Source: Streptomyces sp. HmicA12 (GTDB lineage Bacteria; Actinomycetota; Actinomycetes; Streptomycetales; Streptomycetaceae). Taken from it: a stretch of DNA of 64,000 nt. The DNA is taken from the NCBI RefSeq assembly GCF_000373565.1, contig NZ_KB891806.1, positions 145,506 through 209,505 on the forward strand, written 5' to 3'. Positions 53,098 to 62,095 of the stretch are shown here, piece by piece. Each line of letters opens with the position of its first letter. Position 1 is the first letter of the stretch. The position numbers were made by a program, and so were the translations under genes. The notes beneath the pieces were generated by a model. That model searched no databases. It had not been told where the DNA came from and worked only from the letters and a program-made list of their open reading frames with translations.

Positions 53098-53994
53098 ATG
53101 GAATTCCTCACCACCGACTTCATGCAGCGCTCGCTGCTGGCCGCCGTCCTGGTCGGCATCACCGCGCCGGCGATCGGCATCTACCTCGTCCAGCGCCGCC
53201 AGGCCCTGATGGGCGACGGCATCGGCCACGTGGCGATGACCGGCGTCGGCCTCGGCTTCCTCCTCTCCACCTCGCCGGTGTGGATGGCGATGGCCGTCTC
53301 CGTCCTCGGCGCCGTGATCATGGAGCTGATCCGCTGGTACGGGAAGACCCGCGGCGACATCGCGCTCGCCATGCTCTTCTACGGCGGCATGGCGGGCGGC
53401 GTGATGCTGATCAACCTCGCGCCGGGCGGCTCGACCGCCAACCTCAACTCGTATCTCTTCGGCTCGCTCTCCACGGTCTCGCAGAGCGACCTCGTGGCGA
53501 TCTGCGTCCTGGCGGGCTTCGTGATGCTGGTGACGCTCGGCCTGCGCAGGCAGCTGTTCGCGGTGAGCCAGGACGAGGAGTTCGCGCGGGTCACGGGCCT
53601 GCCGGTGCGCTTCCTGAACCTGCTGATCGCGGTCACCGCGGCGGCCACCGTCACGGTCGCGATGCGGGTGGTGGGCCTGCTGCTCGTCTCCGCGCTGATG
53701 GTGGTGCCGGTCGCGGCGGCACAGCAGCTGACCCGCAGTTTCAAGGCGACGTTCACGGTCGCGGTGGCCATCGGCGTCGTCACGACCCTGAGCGGCACGG
53801 TCACCAACTACTACGTCGACATCCCGCCCGGCGCGACGATCGTGCTGCTCACCATCGCGGTGTTCATCGTGCTGTCGCTGCTGGCGGCGCCGCTCGCCCG
53901 GCGCCGGGCCCGCGCGGCGGCGCGGCTGCACGGGGACCCCGCGCAGTGCACGGTCCCGGGGCAGCAGGCCCCGATCCCCTCGGTTCATGGATGA
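53098..53994 (+). CDS. znuB: zinc ABC transporter permease
   Basis: 298 residues, ABC-3 family, about eight or nine helices. Family motifs include RRQALMGDGIGHVAMTGVGLGF near 37 and VVGLLLVSALMVVPVAAAQQL near 195. It forms the membrane channel of the zinc importer. It begins one base after the znuC stop, so it is surely co-transcribed, and zur follows on the same strand after 67 bases. Confidence 0.95.
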   Translation: MEFLTTDFMQRSLLAAVLVGITAPAIGIYLVQRRQALMGDGIGHVAMTGVGLGFLLSTSPVWMAMAVSVLGAVIMELIRWYGKTRGDIALAMLFYGGMAGGVMLINLAPGGSTANLNSYLFGSLSTVSQSDLVAICVLAGFVMLVTLGLRRQLFAVSQDEEFARVTGLPVRFLNLLIAVTAAATVTVAMRVVGLLLVSALMVVPVAAAQQLTRSFKATFTVAVAIGVVTTLSGTVTNYYVDIPPGATIVLLTIAVFIVLSLLAAPLARRRARAAARLHGDPAQCTVPGQQAPIPSVHG

Positions 53995-54061
53995 CCCGGC
54001 CCTGACGCAGCCTGGCACAATGGCGGCGGCAGGTAGGTGGCAGGGATGCGAGGAGGAACCC

Positions 54062-54463
54062 GTGGCAGCCCCGGTTCGAGGCAGGTCGACCCGCCAGCGC
54101 GCGGCCGTGGCGGCGGCGCTCGACGAGGTGGACGAGTTCCGCAGCGCCCAGGAACTGCACGACGTGCTCAAGCACAAGGGCGACTCGGTCGGCCTGACCA
54201 CGGTCTACCGCACGCTGCAGTCCCTCGCCGACGCGGGCGAGGTCGACGTCCTGCGCACGTCGGAGGGCGAGGCGGTGTACCGGCGTTGCTCCTCGGGCGA
54301 CCATCACCATCACCTGGTCTGCCGGATGTGCGGCAAGGCCGTCGAGGTCGAGGGCCCGGCGGTGGAGAAGTGGGCCGAGGCGATCGCCTCCGAGCACGGC
54401 TATGTGAACGTGGCGCACACGGTGGAGATCTTCGGTACGTGCGCGGAGTGCGCCGCGGGTTGA
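54062..54463 (+). CDS. zur: zinc uptake regulator, Fur family
   Basis: 133 residues. The winged-helix part (RSTRQRAAVAAALDEVDEFRSAQELHDVLK in pieces) is followed by HKGDSVGLTTVYRTLQSLADAGEVD, then the metal-binding dimerisation domain with DHHHHLVCRMCGKAVE, VNVAHTVEIFGTCAEC. The two CxxC pairs form the structural zinc site. GTG 54062 is chosen because GAGGAGG lies seven bases upstream; the longer frame from 53987 overlaps znuB. It represses zinc uptake when zinc is bound; the Zur-type boxes before znuA are its expected target. No box is visible directly before zur. Confidence 0.95.
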   Translation: MAAPVRGRSTRQRAAVAAALDEVDEFRSAQELHDVLKHKGDSVGLTTVYRTLQSLADAGEVDVLRTSEGEAVYRRCSSGDHHHHLVCRMCGKAVEVEGPAVEKWAEAIASEHGYVNVAHTVEIFGTCAECAAG

Positions 54464-54482
54464 GCGGTTCCGGCGTCTCGTC

Positions 54483-54524
54483 GTCTGCGGGCCGGTGGGG
54501 CTTCTCACCCACCGGCCCGCAGAC
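54483..54524. terminator. perfect 17-bp bidirectional hairpin between zur and uppS
   Basis: GTCTGCGGGCCGGTGGG (54483-54499) and its exact complement (54508-54524) with an 8-base loop. It lies 19 bases after zur and 3 bases from the uppS stop, between converging genes. Confidence 0.85.
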
Positions 54525-54527
54525 GGA

Positions 54528-55361
54528 CTAGCTGCCCGACTCCAGCTGCAGCAGCACCTCGTTCGGGGTCGCACCGCCGAACCGCCGGTCCCGGGAGGCG
54601 TACTCCACGCAGGCCCGCCACAGGTCGCGGCGGTCGAAGTCCGGCCACAGGACGTCCTGGAAGACCATCTCGGCGTAAGCGCTCTGCCACAGCAGGTAGT
54701 TGGAGGTGCGCTGTTCGCCGCTGGGCCGCAGGAACAGGTCCACGTCCGGCATGTCCGCGTAGTAGAGGTACTTCGCGAAGGTCTTCTCGCTCACCTTCGA
54801 CGGGTCGAGACGGCCGGCCTTCACGTCCTCGGCGATGGCCTGCGCGGCGTCCGCGATCTCGGCGCGGCCGCCGTAGTTCATGCAGAAGTACAGGGTCAGC
54901 TTGTCGTTGTCCTTGGTCTGCTCCTGGGAGATCTCCAGCTCCCTGGCGACCGACTTCCACAGCTTGGGCATCCGGCCCACCCAGCGCACCCGCACGCCCA
55001 GCTCGTCGAGCTGGTCACGGGTCTTGCGGATGAAGTCGCGGTTGAAGTTCATGAGGAACTTCACCTCGTCCGGGGACCGCTTCCAGTTCTCCGTGGAGAA
55101 GGCGTAGAGCGAGATCGCGCCGACGCCCATCTCGATGGCGCCCTGGAGGACGTCGAGGACACGCTCGGCGCCGACCTTGTGACCCTCCGTGCGGGGCAGG
55201 CCGCGCTCCTTGGCCCAGCGTCCGTTGCCGTCCATCACGATGGCGACGTGCCGCGGCACCAGCTCGCCGGGGATCTTCGGTGGCCGCGCACCCGACGGGT
55301 GCGGTTCGGGTGCCACGTACTCGCGTCGTGACGACCGTCCGAGAATTCCGCGACGTGCCAT
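54528..55361 (-). CDS. uppS: isoprenyl transferase (undecaprenyl diphosphate synthase family)
   Basis: 277 residues, cis-prenyltransferase. Motifs: HVAIVMDGNGRWAKERGLPR with the catalytic D44, GHKVGAERV, YAFSTENWKRSPDEV, and the C-terminal DLFLRPSGEQRTSNYLLWQ and DVLWPDF. It extends farnesyl-type diphosphate with IPP to make the lipid carrier for cell-wall synthesis. ATG 55361 follows GGGGAGAGG; the longer frame overlaps recO. It lies 17 bases after recO on the same strand, so the two form an operon. Confidence 0.96.
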   Translation of the reverse strand: MARRGILGRSSRREYVAPEPHPSGARPPKIPGELVPRHVAIVMDGNGRWAKERGLPRTEGHKVGAERVLDVLQGAIEMGVGAISLYAFSTENWKRSPDEVKFLMNFNRDFIRKTRDQLDELGVRVRWVGRMPKLWKSVARELEISQEQTKDNDKLTLYFCMNYGGRAEIADAAQAIAEDVKAGRLDPSKVSEKTFAKYLYYADMPDVDLFLRPSGEQRTSNYLLWQSAYAEMVFQDVLWPDFDRRDLWRACVEYASRDRRFGGATPNEVLLQLESGS

Positions 55362-55378
55362 GTGTGTGGGCCTCTCCC

Positions 55379-56128
55379 CTAGCTCTTCTCTACATAACGC
55401 AGCGAGCGCAGTCCGCGCTCCATGTGCCAGTGCAAGTACGCCGACACGAGCCCGCTGCCCTCCCGCACGAACCTCGCCTCGCACGCGTCCGCCGTGTCCC
55501 AGTCTCCGGTCAGCAGCGCGGCGAGCAGCCCGAGGGCCTGCGGTGAGGGTACGACGCTGCCCGGTACCCGGCAGTCGACGCAAACCGAGCCGCCCGCGCC
55601 GACGGAGAAGAACCGGTTGGGACCGGGCATTCCGCACTTGGCGCAGTCGCCGAAGCTGGGCGCGTAGCCGTTCACGGCGAGGGAGCGGAGCAGGAACGCG
55701 TCGAGGATGAGGTGCGGCTCGTGCTCGCCGCGGGCGAGCGTGCGCAGGGCGCCGACGAGCAGCAGGTACTGCTGCACGGCGGGCTCGCCCTCGTGGTCGG
55801 TGAAGCGTTCCGCCGTCTCCAGCATGGCCGTGCCCGCGGTGTAGCGGCCGTAGTCGGTGACGATGCCACCGCCGTACGCGGCGATGATCTCACTCTGCGT
55901 GCACAGCGGAAGCCCGCGCCCGATCAACTCGCTGCCCCGCGCGAAGAACTGCACGTCGACATGGGAGAAGGGTTCGAGCCGCGCCCCGAACTTGGACTTG
56001 GTGCGGCGCACACCGCGGGCGACGGCGCGTACGCGGCCGTGCCCCCGGGTGAGGAGGGTGATGATGCGGTCCGCTTCGCCCAGCTTCTGGGTGCGCAGCA
56101 CGATGCCGTCGTCGCGGAACAGACTCAT
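55379..56128 (-). CDS. recO: DNA repair protein RecO
   Basis: 249 residues. N-terminal OB fold (MSLFRDDGIVLRTQKLGEADRII, TRGHGRVRAVARGVRR) and a C-terminal helical part with a zinc module: CAKCGMP and CVDCR. RecO loads RecA on SSB-coated DNA with RecR in recombinational repair. ATG 56128 is preferred to ATG 56137. Co-transcribed with uppS, an arrangement common in actinobacteria. Confidence 0.95.
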   Translation of the reverse strand: MSLFRDDGIVLRTQKLGEADRIITLLTRGHGRVRAVARGVRRTKSKFGARLEPFSHVDVQFFARGSELIGRGLPLCTQSEIIAAYGGGIVTDYGRYTAGTAMLETAERFTDHEGEPAVQQYLLLVGALRTLARGEHEPHLILDAFLLRSLAVNGYAPSFGDCAKCGMPGPNRFFSVGAGGSVCVDCRVPGSVVPSPQALGLLAALLTGDWDTADACEARFVREGSGLVSAYLHWHMERGLRSLRYVEKS

Positions 56129-56197
56129 GGCACCCATTCTCCCTTACGCGCATGAGCCCTCTCACGCGAACCGCCTCCCCTACGGGAATGAGCTCTC

Positions 56198-56431
56198 CTA
56201 TGTGAAGGGGGCAGCGGCGCCGACCGGTCCACGAGCCAGGCCCGCCCCGCGCCAGCAGCGCCTCCCGCCGGGCCCGGTCCGCTTCGTCCATGGCCTGCGC
56301 GACCCCGCACGGCCCGCCGCACAGCTCGGCCGGGACGTGATGTGCAGCACTCCGGCCGTGGCCGGTGACGTGAGGTGCTTGGCGAGATACCCGTCGGGCA
56401 GGTCGTGGTCGATGATACGGATGGGCGTCAT
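56198..56431 (-). pseudogene. possible frameshifted small gene or relic
   Basis: From ATG 56431 the minus strand reads MTPIRIIDHDLPDGYLAKHL and on with high G/C third positions for about 35 codons. After that the coding-like signal moves to another frame (PAELCGGPCGVAQAMDEADR), which is alpha-helical in character and also G/C-rich at third positions. A single-base indel near 56330 would join the two. The 301-bp gap is otherwise empty. I recognise no family. The ATG shares CATG with the divergent MFS start. It may also be chance. Confidence 0.3.
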
Positions 56432-57893
56432 GGCAGAGATCCGTCTCGGCACCACGACCACCGCGTCGACCGCGCCCGGCCCCGGCCCCGCGTCCGCCGA
56501 CTGGCGCATGCTCGCGGTCGCCCTGAGCGCCGTGTTCATGGGCAGCTTCGACCTCTTCGTGGTGAACGTCGCCACGGAGGCTCTGCGCGCGGAGCTGCGT
56601 GCGAGCGACGCGGCGCTCGAACTCGTCGTCTCCGGTTACGCGTTCGCGTACGCGGCGGGGCTGATCACGGGCGGCCGGCTGGGTGACCGGTTCGGTTACC
56701 GGCGGATGTTCGTGACGGGCATGGCCGCCTTCACGGTGACGTCGCTGTTGTGCGGACTGGCGAGGGATCCGGGGCAGTTGGTGGCCGGGCGCATGCTGCA
56801 GGGGCTGTCGGCGGCGGTGATGGTGCCGCAGGTGCTGTCGCTCGTGACGGCGCGTTTCCCGGCCGGGCACCGGGGGCGGGCCACGGCCTGGCACGGTGCG
56901 GTGGGTGGACTGGGCGCGATCGGCGGCCAGTTGGTGGGCGGCATGCTGTTGCAGGCGGACGTGTTCGGGCTGGGCTGGCGCGCGGTGTTCCTGGTCAACA
57001 TCCCGGTGGGCGTGGCCGCTTCGCTTGCGGCCTGGCGTCTGCTGCCCCCGCTGTCGGGCCGCCGGAGCCAGTTCGACGTTCCCGGCGCTCTCGGTGTGAC
57101 GGCGACGATGGCTCTGGTCCTGGTGCCGCTGGCGCTCGGCCGGGACGAGGGCTGGCCGCCGTGGACGTGGCTGTGTCTGGCGGCGGCCGCACCGGTGGCG
57201 TGGCTGACCTGGCGGTGGCAGCGGGCGTTGCGGGTGCGCGGCGGCGAGCCGGTCCTGAACCCCGCGCTGTTCGGCAACCGCCCGTATCTGACGCTGCTGG
57301 CGGCGTTCGGTTCCTTCCAGCTCTACTTCGGCTCGTACATGTTCACGCTGGCGCTGCTGTTCCAGGCGGGCCTGGGCGAGAGCCCGCTCGCGGCGGGCGC
57401 CCTCTTCGTTCCGCAGGCGGCGCTCTTTTCGGCGGGGGCGCTGGCGAGCGGCCGGTTCACGGCGCGGTTCGGGAGGCGCTCACCGGCCGTGGGCGGCCTC
57501 CTCATCCTGACCGGCCTGGGCCTGATGGCGACGCAACTCACCGTCAGTGAGGGGAAGTTGGCGGGCGCCGCGCTGATCCCCGCCCTCGTCCTGAACGGTT
57601 TCGGCAACGGCCTGCTCAATCCCGGGATCCTCGGCATGGCCCTGTCCAAGGTGGACCAGGGCGTGGCGGGCTCGGCGTCGGGCATGCTCAACACGGCTCA
57701 GCAGGCCGCGAGTTCGCTGGGCATCGCGCTGCTCGGGATGCTGTTCTTCGCCGCCTCCGGGCCGGGGCTGCGCGCCGCGCACACCGGGATGGTGGCGGTC
57801 TGCGCGGTGTTCGCGGGCCTGGTCGTGGTGGCCGTGGTCCTGATGTGGCGGGCGAGCGGCCGCCCGGCGCCACCGCCACCCGGGTCCCGCTAG
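56430..57893 (+). CDS. MFS efflux transporter (DHA2 type), third copy
   Basis: 487 residues with about 12-14 helices. Motifs: FMGSFDLFVVNVATEALRAEL near residue 35, ELVVSGYAFAYAAGLITGGRLGDRFGYRR in pieces near 65-95, AVGGLGAIGGQLVGGMLL near 160. It resembles the transporter at 45700 more than the one at 43189. Starts at 56412 and 56421 are also in frame and none has a Shine-Dalgarno. Its stop overlaps the stop of the convergent LuxR gene within one CTAG. The substrate is unknown. Confidence 0.88.
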   Translation: MAEIRLGTTTTASTAPGPGPASADWRMLAVALSAVFMGSFDLFVVNVATEALRAELRASDAALELVVSGYAFAYAAGLITGGRLGDRFGYRRMFVTGMAAFTVTSLLCGLARDPGQLVAGRMLQGLSAAVMVPQVLSLVTARFPAGHRGRATAWHGAVGGLGAIGGQLVGGMLLQADVFGLGWRAVFLVNIPVGVAASLAAWRLLPPLSGRRSQFDVPGALGVTATMALVLVPLALGRDEGWPPWTWLCLAAAAPVAWLTWRWQRALRVRGGEPVLNPALFGNRPYLTLLAAFGSFQLYFGSYMFTLALLFQAGLGESPLAAGALFVPQAALFSAGALASGRFTARFGRRSPAVGGLLILTGLGLMATQLTVSEGKLAGAALIPALVLNGFGNGLLNPGILGMALSKVDQGVAGSASGMLNTAQQAASSLGIALLGMLFFAASGPGLRAAHTGMVAVCAVFAGLVVVAVVLMWRASGRPAPPPPGSR

Positions 57894-60670
57894 ACCAGCC
57901 CTTCCCGGTGGGCAACGGCGGCGGCCTGTGTGCGCGTCTCCACGACCAGCTTGGCCAGGATGTGGGAGACGTGCACCCCGGCCGTGCTGGGCGAGATGTG
58001 CAGCCGCGCGGCGATCTGGCGGTTGCTCCATCCCTCGGCGATCAGGGCCAGTACGTCGAGTTCGCGGGCGGTCAGACCGTGCCGGTCGGCGGTGACGGCG
58101 GCGGCCGGGGCGGGCCCGGCGGCCTCGGCGATCTCGCGGGCGAGCGGGGCGGCGCCGAGTCCGTCGGCGAGTTCGGCGGCCTCCTTGAGCAGTGGCCCGG
58201 CGCCGTCGGTGTCACCGGCGGCGAGCGCGGCCCGCCCCGCGTACAGCAGGCTCTGCGCGAGTTCGTAGGGCTGCCCGAGGTCGCGCCACGCGGCGACGGA
58301 CGCCGCCCAGCCGGTGCCGCCGTCGTCGTCATCGTCGCCGAGCAGGGCGTGCAAGAAGGTGCGCTGCGCTTCGTCGAGGCGCCCGTCGACCCCGAACTCG
58401 GCGTCGAGCGAATCCAGTTGACTACGGCGCGCCGCGGAACCCCGGGCCCGCTGCACGAGGGCGGCCGCGATCAGGACGGGCCGGGACTCGACACCGTAGA
58501 AGTGGGCCAGCGCCGGATCGTCCAGGGCCTCCCCCACGAGCCGGTCGGCGCGCTCCGTGTCCCCCTGGGCGACGGCGAGCAGGCACCGCCACCGGGCCTG
58601 GTGGCGCAGAATCACGTCGTGCGGGGCGCGGGCGGTCGCGGCCAGCGCCGCCTGCGCCGCGGCGAGGTCGCCGCGCAGCAGCGCCAGCTGTCCGGCGAGG
58701 GAGCGCAGCACCTGGTCCTGCACCGGGGGCGGGCCCTGCGCGAGGGCCTCCTCGACGAGTGCGGCGGCCCGGTCCCACTCCCCGGCCAGGATCAGGCCGC
58801 GTACGGCGTCGCAGGTGAGGTCGGCGCCCCGGCTGAGGCCGAGCCCGAACCGGTGGGCCCGGCGGGCGCCCTCCAGGGCCACCTCGACGGCGCGGCGGTG
58901 GTCGCCGCCGCGCAGGTGCACCGTGGTCTCGTACATCGGCACGGTGAGCAGCAGGTCCATGCTGTCGAGCCGCTCGGCGAGCGTGCGGGCCTCGGCGAGT
59001 GCCCCGAGGTCGCGGTGGCGGGCGCCCGCGCCCAGCAGGCCGCGGACGGTGACCGTCGGGTCGCCGGTGCGCCGGCCGACGCGCAGCGCCTCGTCGAACG
59101 CCCGCCGCGCCACGGGGTCCTTGGGGTTCTGGCCCATGGCCAGCATCCCGAGGACGCGTCCGCGCTGCACCTGGTCGGGGCCGTCGGGGAGCAGCCGCAG
59201 CGCCCGTTCGAAGTCGGGGGTGCCGACGGTGTTGAGGCGGATGAGGAGCCTGCCGCGGTGTTCGAGGAGCAGCGCGGCGCGCTCGGGTTCGCGCACCTCG
59301 TCGAGGGCGGCGAGCCCGGCGGTGGCGTGCTCGACGCCGCGTTGGTACGCCCCGCTGAACATGCAGGCCTCGGCGGCGTCGGTCAGGACACCCGCCAGAT
59401 CGTCCTCCACCGACCTCGCCGCGTCCGGGACCTGGTCCCAGAGTTCGGCGACGAGTTCCAGCATGCGGACCTGTTCCTCGTACGCGTACGAGGACCGGGC
59501 CCGGCGGGCGGCCCGGTGGGCGGCGGCGAGGGCCTGGGCGGGGTCGCCCGCGGCGTGGGCGTGCGCGGCCAGTTCGGCGTGGGCGTCGGTTTGGCGCAGG
59601 GCCTCGGCGTAGCGGGCGTGCAGGCGGGCGCGTTCGCCGGGCAGCAGGTCCTCGTAGACCGCGTGCCGGATGAGGGCGTGCCGGAAGTCGTAGCGGTCGC
59701 CGGACGTCACGAGCAGGCCGCGGTCGATCAATGTCCGCAGCAGGACGTCGAGTTGGGGTCCGCTCTCCTCGGCGACGCCCACGAGGAGGCGGTGCTCGAC
59801 CGTGCCGCCGCCCGCCGACAGCAGGCCGAGGAGCCGCCGGGCCGCCGGGTCCTCCAGTGTCCTCGGCCCGTGCAGGAGCAGGTCGCGCAGGCTGTCCGGG
59901 GTCCGCTCGTCGGCGTGCGCGAGCGCTTCGACGTAGAGCGGATTGCCATCGCTGCGGCGGTGGACGCGGGCCACGGTGGCCGCGTCGGGTACGTCGCCGA
60001 CGATCGCGGCGAGCTGCCGGCCGACGTCGTCGCGGCTCAGCCGGGACAGGCGCACGGTGACGGTGCGCGGGCCGCGGGCGAGTTCGGCGAGGAGCGGTCC
60101 GAGCCGGCCCGCGTCGGCCTCGCCCGGCCGGTAGGTGGCGAGCAGCAGGACGCCGGGCCCGGTGAGGTTGCGGGCGAGGAAGGCGAACAGTTCGCGGGAC
60201 GCGGCGTCGGCCCAGTGCAGGTCCTCGACGGCCAGGACGAGCGGCCGGTCGGCGGCAACCCGCTCGACGAGGTCGAGGACCTCCTCGTAGAGCCGGTGCT
60301 TGCCGGTGTCCGTGGCGCCGGGCGCGCCGGGCTCGCCGAACTCGGGCAGCCAGCGCGCCAGTTCGCGGTAGCGTCCGCTCTCCACGGTGACGTCGCCGCC
60401 CCGGACGAGGCGCCGCAGCACCGCGACGAACGGCGTGTACGCGAGCCCTTCCCCGCCGAACTCCGTGCAGGCGCCCTCGACGACCCGCACCCCGGGCCCC
60501 GCCGCCCGCGCGAACTCGGCGAGCAGGCGTGACTTCCCGATCCCCGCCTCCCCGGCGACCAGCGCGACGGCCGGTCCCCGCTCGACCGCCGTACGCCATG
60601 CCTGTGCCAGTGTCCCCAGGGCGTCGTCGCGGCCGACGCACACCGGGCTGACCACGCGATCCGCCACCAT
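57890..60670 (-). CDS. large LuxR-family regulator with AAA-type ATPase domain (LAL type)
   Basis: 926 residues. An N-terminal ATPase domain has Walker A GEAGIGKS (40-47) and Walker B-like PLVLAVEDLHWADAAS near 145. A long TPR-like helical middle (about 350-850) is Ala/Arg/Leu-rich. The C-terminal LuxR HTH reads LTARELDVLALIAEGWSNRQ followed by IAARLHISPSTAGVHVSHIL. Such proteins are ATP-dependent activators, often of antibiotic or sugar genes; the ligand is unknown. ATG 60670 is the start. It is divergent from the Eis-like gene across 65 bp holding an inverted repeat, which suggests co-regulation. Confidence 0.92.
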   Translation of the reverse strand: MVADRVVSPVCVGRDDALGTLAQAWRTAVERGPAVALVAGEAGIGKSRLLAEFARAAGPGVRVVEGACTEFGGEGLAYTPFVAVLRRLVRGGDVTVESGRYRELARWLPEFGEPGAPGATDTGKHRLYEEVLDLVERVAADRPLVLAVEDLHWADAASRELFAFLARNLTGPGVLLLATYRPGEADAGRLGPLLAELARGPRTVTVRLSRLSRDDVGRQLAAIVGDVPDAATVARVHRRSDGNPLYVEALAHADERTPDSLRDLLLHGPRTLEDPAARRLLGLLSAGGGTVEHRLLVGVAEESGPQLDVLLRTLIDRGLLVTSGDRYDFRHALIRHAVYEDLLPGERARLHARYAEALRQTDAHAELAAHAHAAGDPAQALAAAHRAARRARSSYAYEEQVRMLELVAELWDQVPDAARSVEDDLAGVLTDAAEACMFSGAYQRGVEHATAGLAALDEVREPERAALLLEHRGRLLIRLNTVGTPDFERALRLLPDGPDQVQRGRVLGMLAMGQNPKDPVARRAFDEALRVGRRTGDPTVTVRGLLGAGARHRDLGALAEARTLAERLDSMDLLLTVPMYETTVHLRGGDHRRAVEVALEGARRAHRFGLGLSRGADLTCDAVRGLILAGEWDRAAALVEEALAQGPPPVQDQVLRSLAGQLALLRGDLAAAQAALAATARAPHDVILRHQARWRCLLAVAQGDTERADRLVGEALDDPALAHFYGVESRPVLIAAALVQRARGSAARRSQLDSLDAEFGVDGRLDEAQRTFLHALLGDDDDDGGTGWAASVAAWRDLGQPYELAQSLLYAGRAALAAGDTDGAGPLLKEAAELADGLGAAPLAREIAEAAGPAPAAAVTADRHGLTARELDVLALIAEGWSNRQIAARLHISPSTAGVHVSHILAKLVVETRTQAAAVAHREGLV

Positions 60671-60679
60671 CCGGCCAGC

Positions 60680-60718
60680 ATAAATACCGAAGTCGCCTGA
60701 TGTGGCGAGGGTGTTTAT
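60680..60718. promoter_or_regulatory. inverted repeat between LuxR-type and Eis-like genes
   Basis: ATAAATACC (60680-60688) and GGTGTTTAT (60710-60718) match at 8 of 9 positions. An inner TCGCC/GGCGA pair (60693-60697, 60704-60708) extends the symmetry. AT-rich arms in a 65-bp divergent promoter suggest an operator or paired -10 elements. Confidence 0.6.
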
Positions 60719-60735
60719 CCGGCGAGGCTCACAGC

Positions 60736-61998
60736 ATGAACAGCAGCCGGAACAGCAGCAGCCATGCGACGCACAGCCACCCGATCCGCACCATCGAGCC
60801 CCACGAGTTCGACGCATGGGCCCGGATGATCACGACGACGTACGGCCAGGACTGGCGCGAGGGCACGCTCCGCGACGCCCGCGGGACCATCGAGCCGGAG
60901 CGCACGCTCGCCGCGTACGACGGCGCGGACATCGTCGGCGGTGTCTCGATCTACGGCCGGACGATGACGGTCCCCGGCGGCTGCACGCCGGTCGCGGGCA
61001 TCACGCTCGTCGCGGTCCTGCCGACACACCGCCGCCGCGGCATCCTCACGGCGATGATGCGCCGCCAGCTCACCGATCTGCACGAGTCGGGCGGTGAGCC
61101 GATCGCCGCGCTGAACGCCGCCGAGGCCACCATCTACGGCCGCTACGGCTACGGCGTCGCCAGCCACCGGGCGGTCGTGGAGGCCGACAAGCGGGTCATG
61201 GCGCTGCGCCCCGACACGGACTTCGGCGCGGGATCGCTGCGTCTGCTCGACGCGGACGCGGCCCGCCCGCTCCTGGAGAAGGTCTACGACGCGGCCCGCC
61301 AGGACGTCCCCGGCTGGGTCGACCGCACGGAGAAGTACTGGAACGCCCGCCTCTACGACGCCGACGCCCCGCACATCCGCGACGGCGCCACCGCCCTCCG
61401 GTACGTCGTCCACACCGACCCGGCCGGCGAGGTCACCGGGTACGCCGTCTACCGCTCGCACCGCGACACGGCCCGGATCGTCGAACTCGCGGCGACGACC
61501 CGTCAGTCCTACGCGACGCTGTGGCGCTACTTCGCCGACCTCGACGCGCACGACCACCTCAGCTACGAGGCCGCCCTCGACGAACCCCTCAACCACCTGC
61601 TGGTCGACCCGCGCGCCGCGAGCACGACGGTCGTCGACAACCTCTGGGTCCGCCTCGTCGACGTCGACCGGGCACTGACCGCCCGCCGGTACGCGACCGC
61701 CCTCGACCTGGTGCTCGACGTCGAGGACGACTTCTGCCCCTGGAACACCGGCCGTTACCGGCTCCGGTCCGACGGCGCCGACGACGTCACCTGCGAACGC
61801 ACCATCTCGGCACCTGACTTGAGGCTGTCGGCGGCCACGCTCGCCTCCGTCCACCTCGGCGGCCCCACCCTGACCACGCTCGCCGCCGCGGGCCGAGTGG
61901 AGGAACTGCGCCCCGGCGCGGTGACCGCCGCCTCGCGCGCCTTCCGTGGCGACCGCGAACCGTTCCACCTGTCCGGCGCCGCGTTCCCTGCCTTCTGA
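60736..61998 (+). CDS. Eis-like GNAT N-acetyltransferase
   Basis: 420 residues with the Eis layout: an N-terminal GNAT domain with acetyl-CoA binding VLPTHRRRGILTAMMRRQL (about 98-116), a second GNAT-like middle domain (TGYAVYRSHRD), and a C-terminal SCP-like domain (VLDVEDDFCPWNTGRYRLR to the end). It ends in the aromatic AAFPAF, consistent with a C-terminal carboxylate acting in Eis catalysis. Family members acetylate amines such as aminoglycosides or protein lysines. ATG 60736 is preferred over 60700, which overlaps the inverted repeat. Confidence 0.92.
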   Translation: MNSSRNSSSHATHSHPIRTIEPHEFDAWARMITTTYGQDWREGTLRDARGTIEPERTLAAYDGADIVGGVSIYGRTMTVPGGCTPVAGITLVAVLPTHRRRGILTAMMRRQLTDLHESGGEPIAALNAAEATIYGRYGYGVASHRAVVEADKRVMALRPDTDFGAGSLRLLDADAARPLLEKVYDAARQDVPGWVDRTEKYWNARLYDADAPHIRDGATALRYVVHTDPAGEVTGYAVYRSHRDTARIVELAATTRQSYATLWRYFADLDAHDHLSYEAALDEPLNHLLVDPRAASTTVVDNLWVRLVDVDRALTARRYATALDLVLDVEDDFCPWNTGRYRLRSDGADDVTCERTISAPDLRLSAATLASVHLGGPTLTTLAAAGRVEELRPGAVTAASRAFRGDREPFHLSGAAFPAF

Positions 61999-62035
61999 CC
62001 GTCGCGTCGCATCGCATCTCGCCTCAGCTCACCCC

Positions 62036-62078
62036 ACCTCACCTCACCTCACCTCACCTCACCTCACCTCACCTCACC
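62036..62078 (+). repeat. 5-bp microsatellite (ACCTC) upstream of a micro-ORF
   Basis: Eight perfect ACCTC units (62036-62075) plus ACC, preceded by near-copies (AGCTCACCCC). It lies in the leader, ending just before the GAGGAG Shine-Dalgarno of the next ORF. Pyrimidine-rich and prone to slippage. Confidence 0.9.
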
Positions 62079-62095
62079 GAGGAGACGACCACGTC

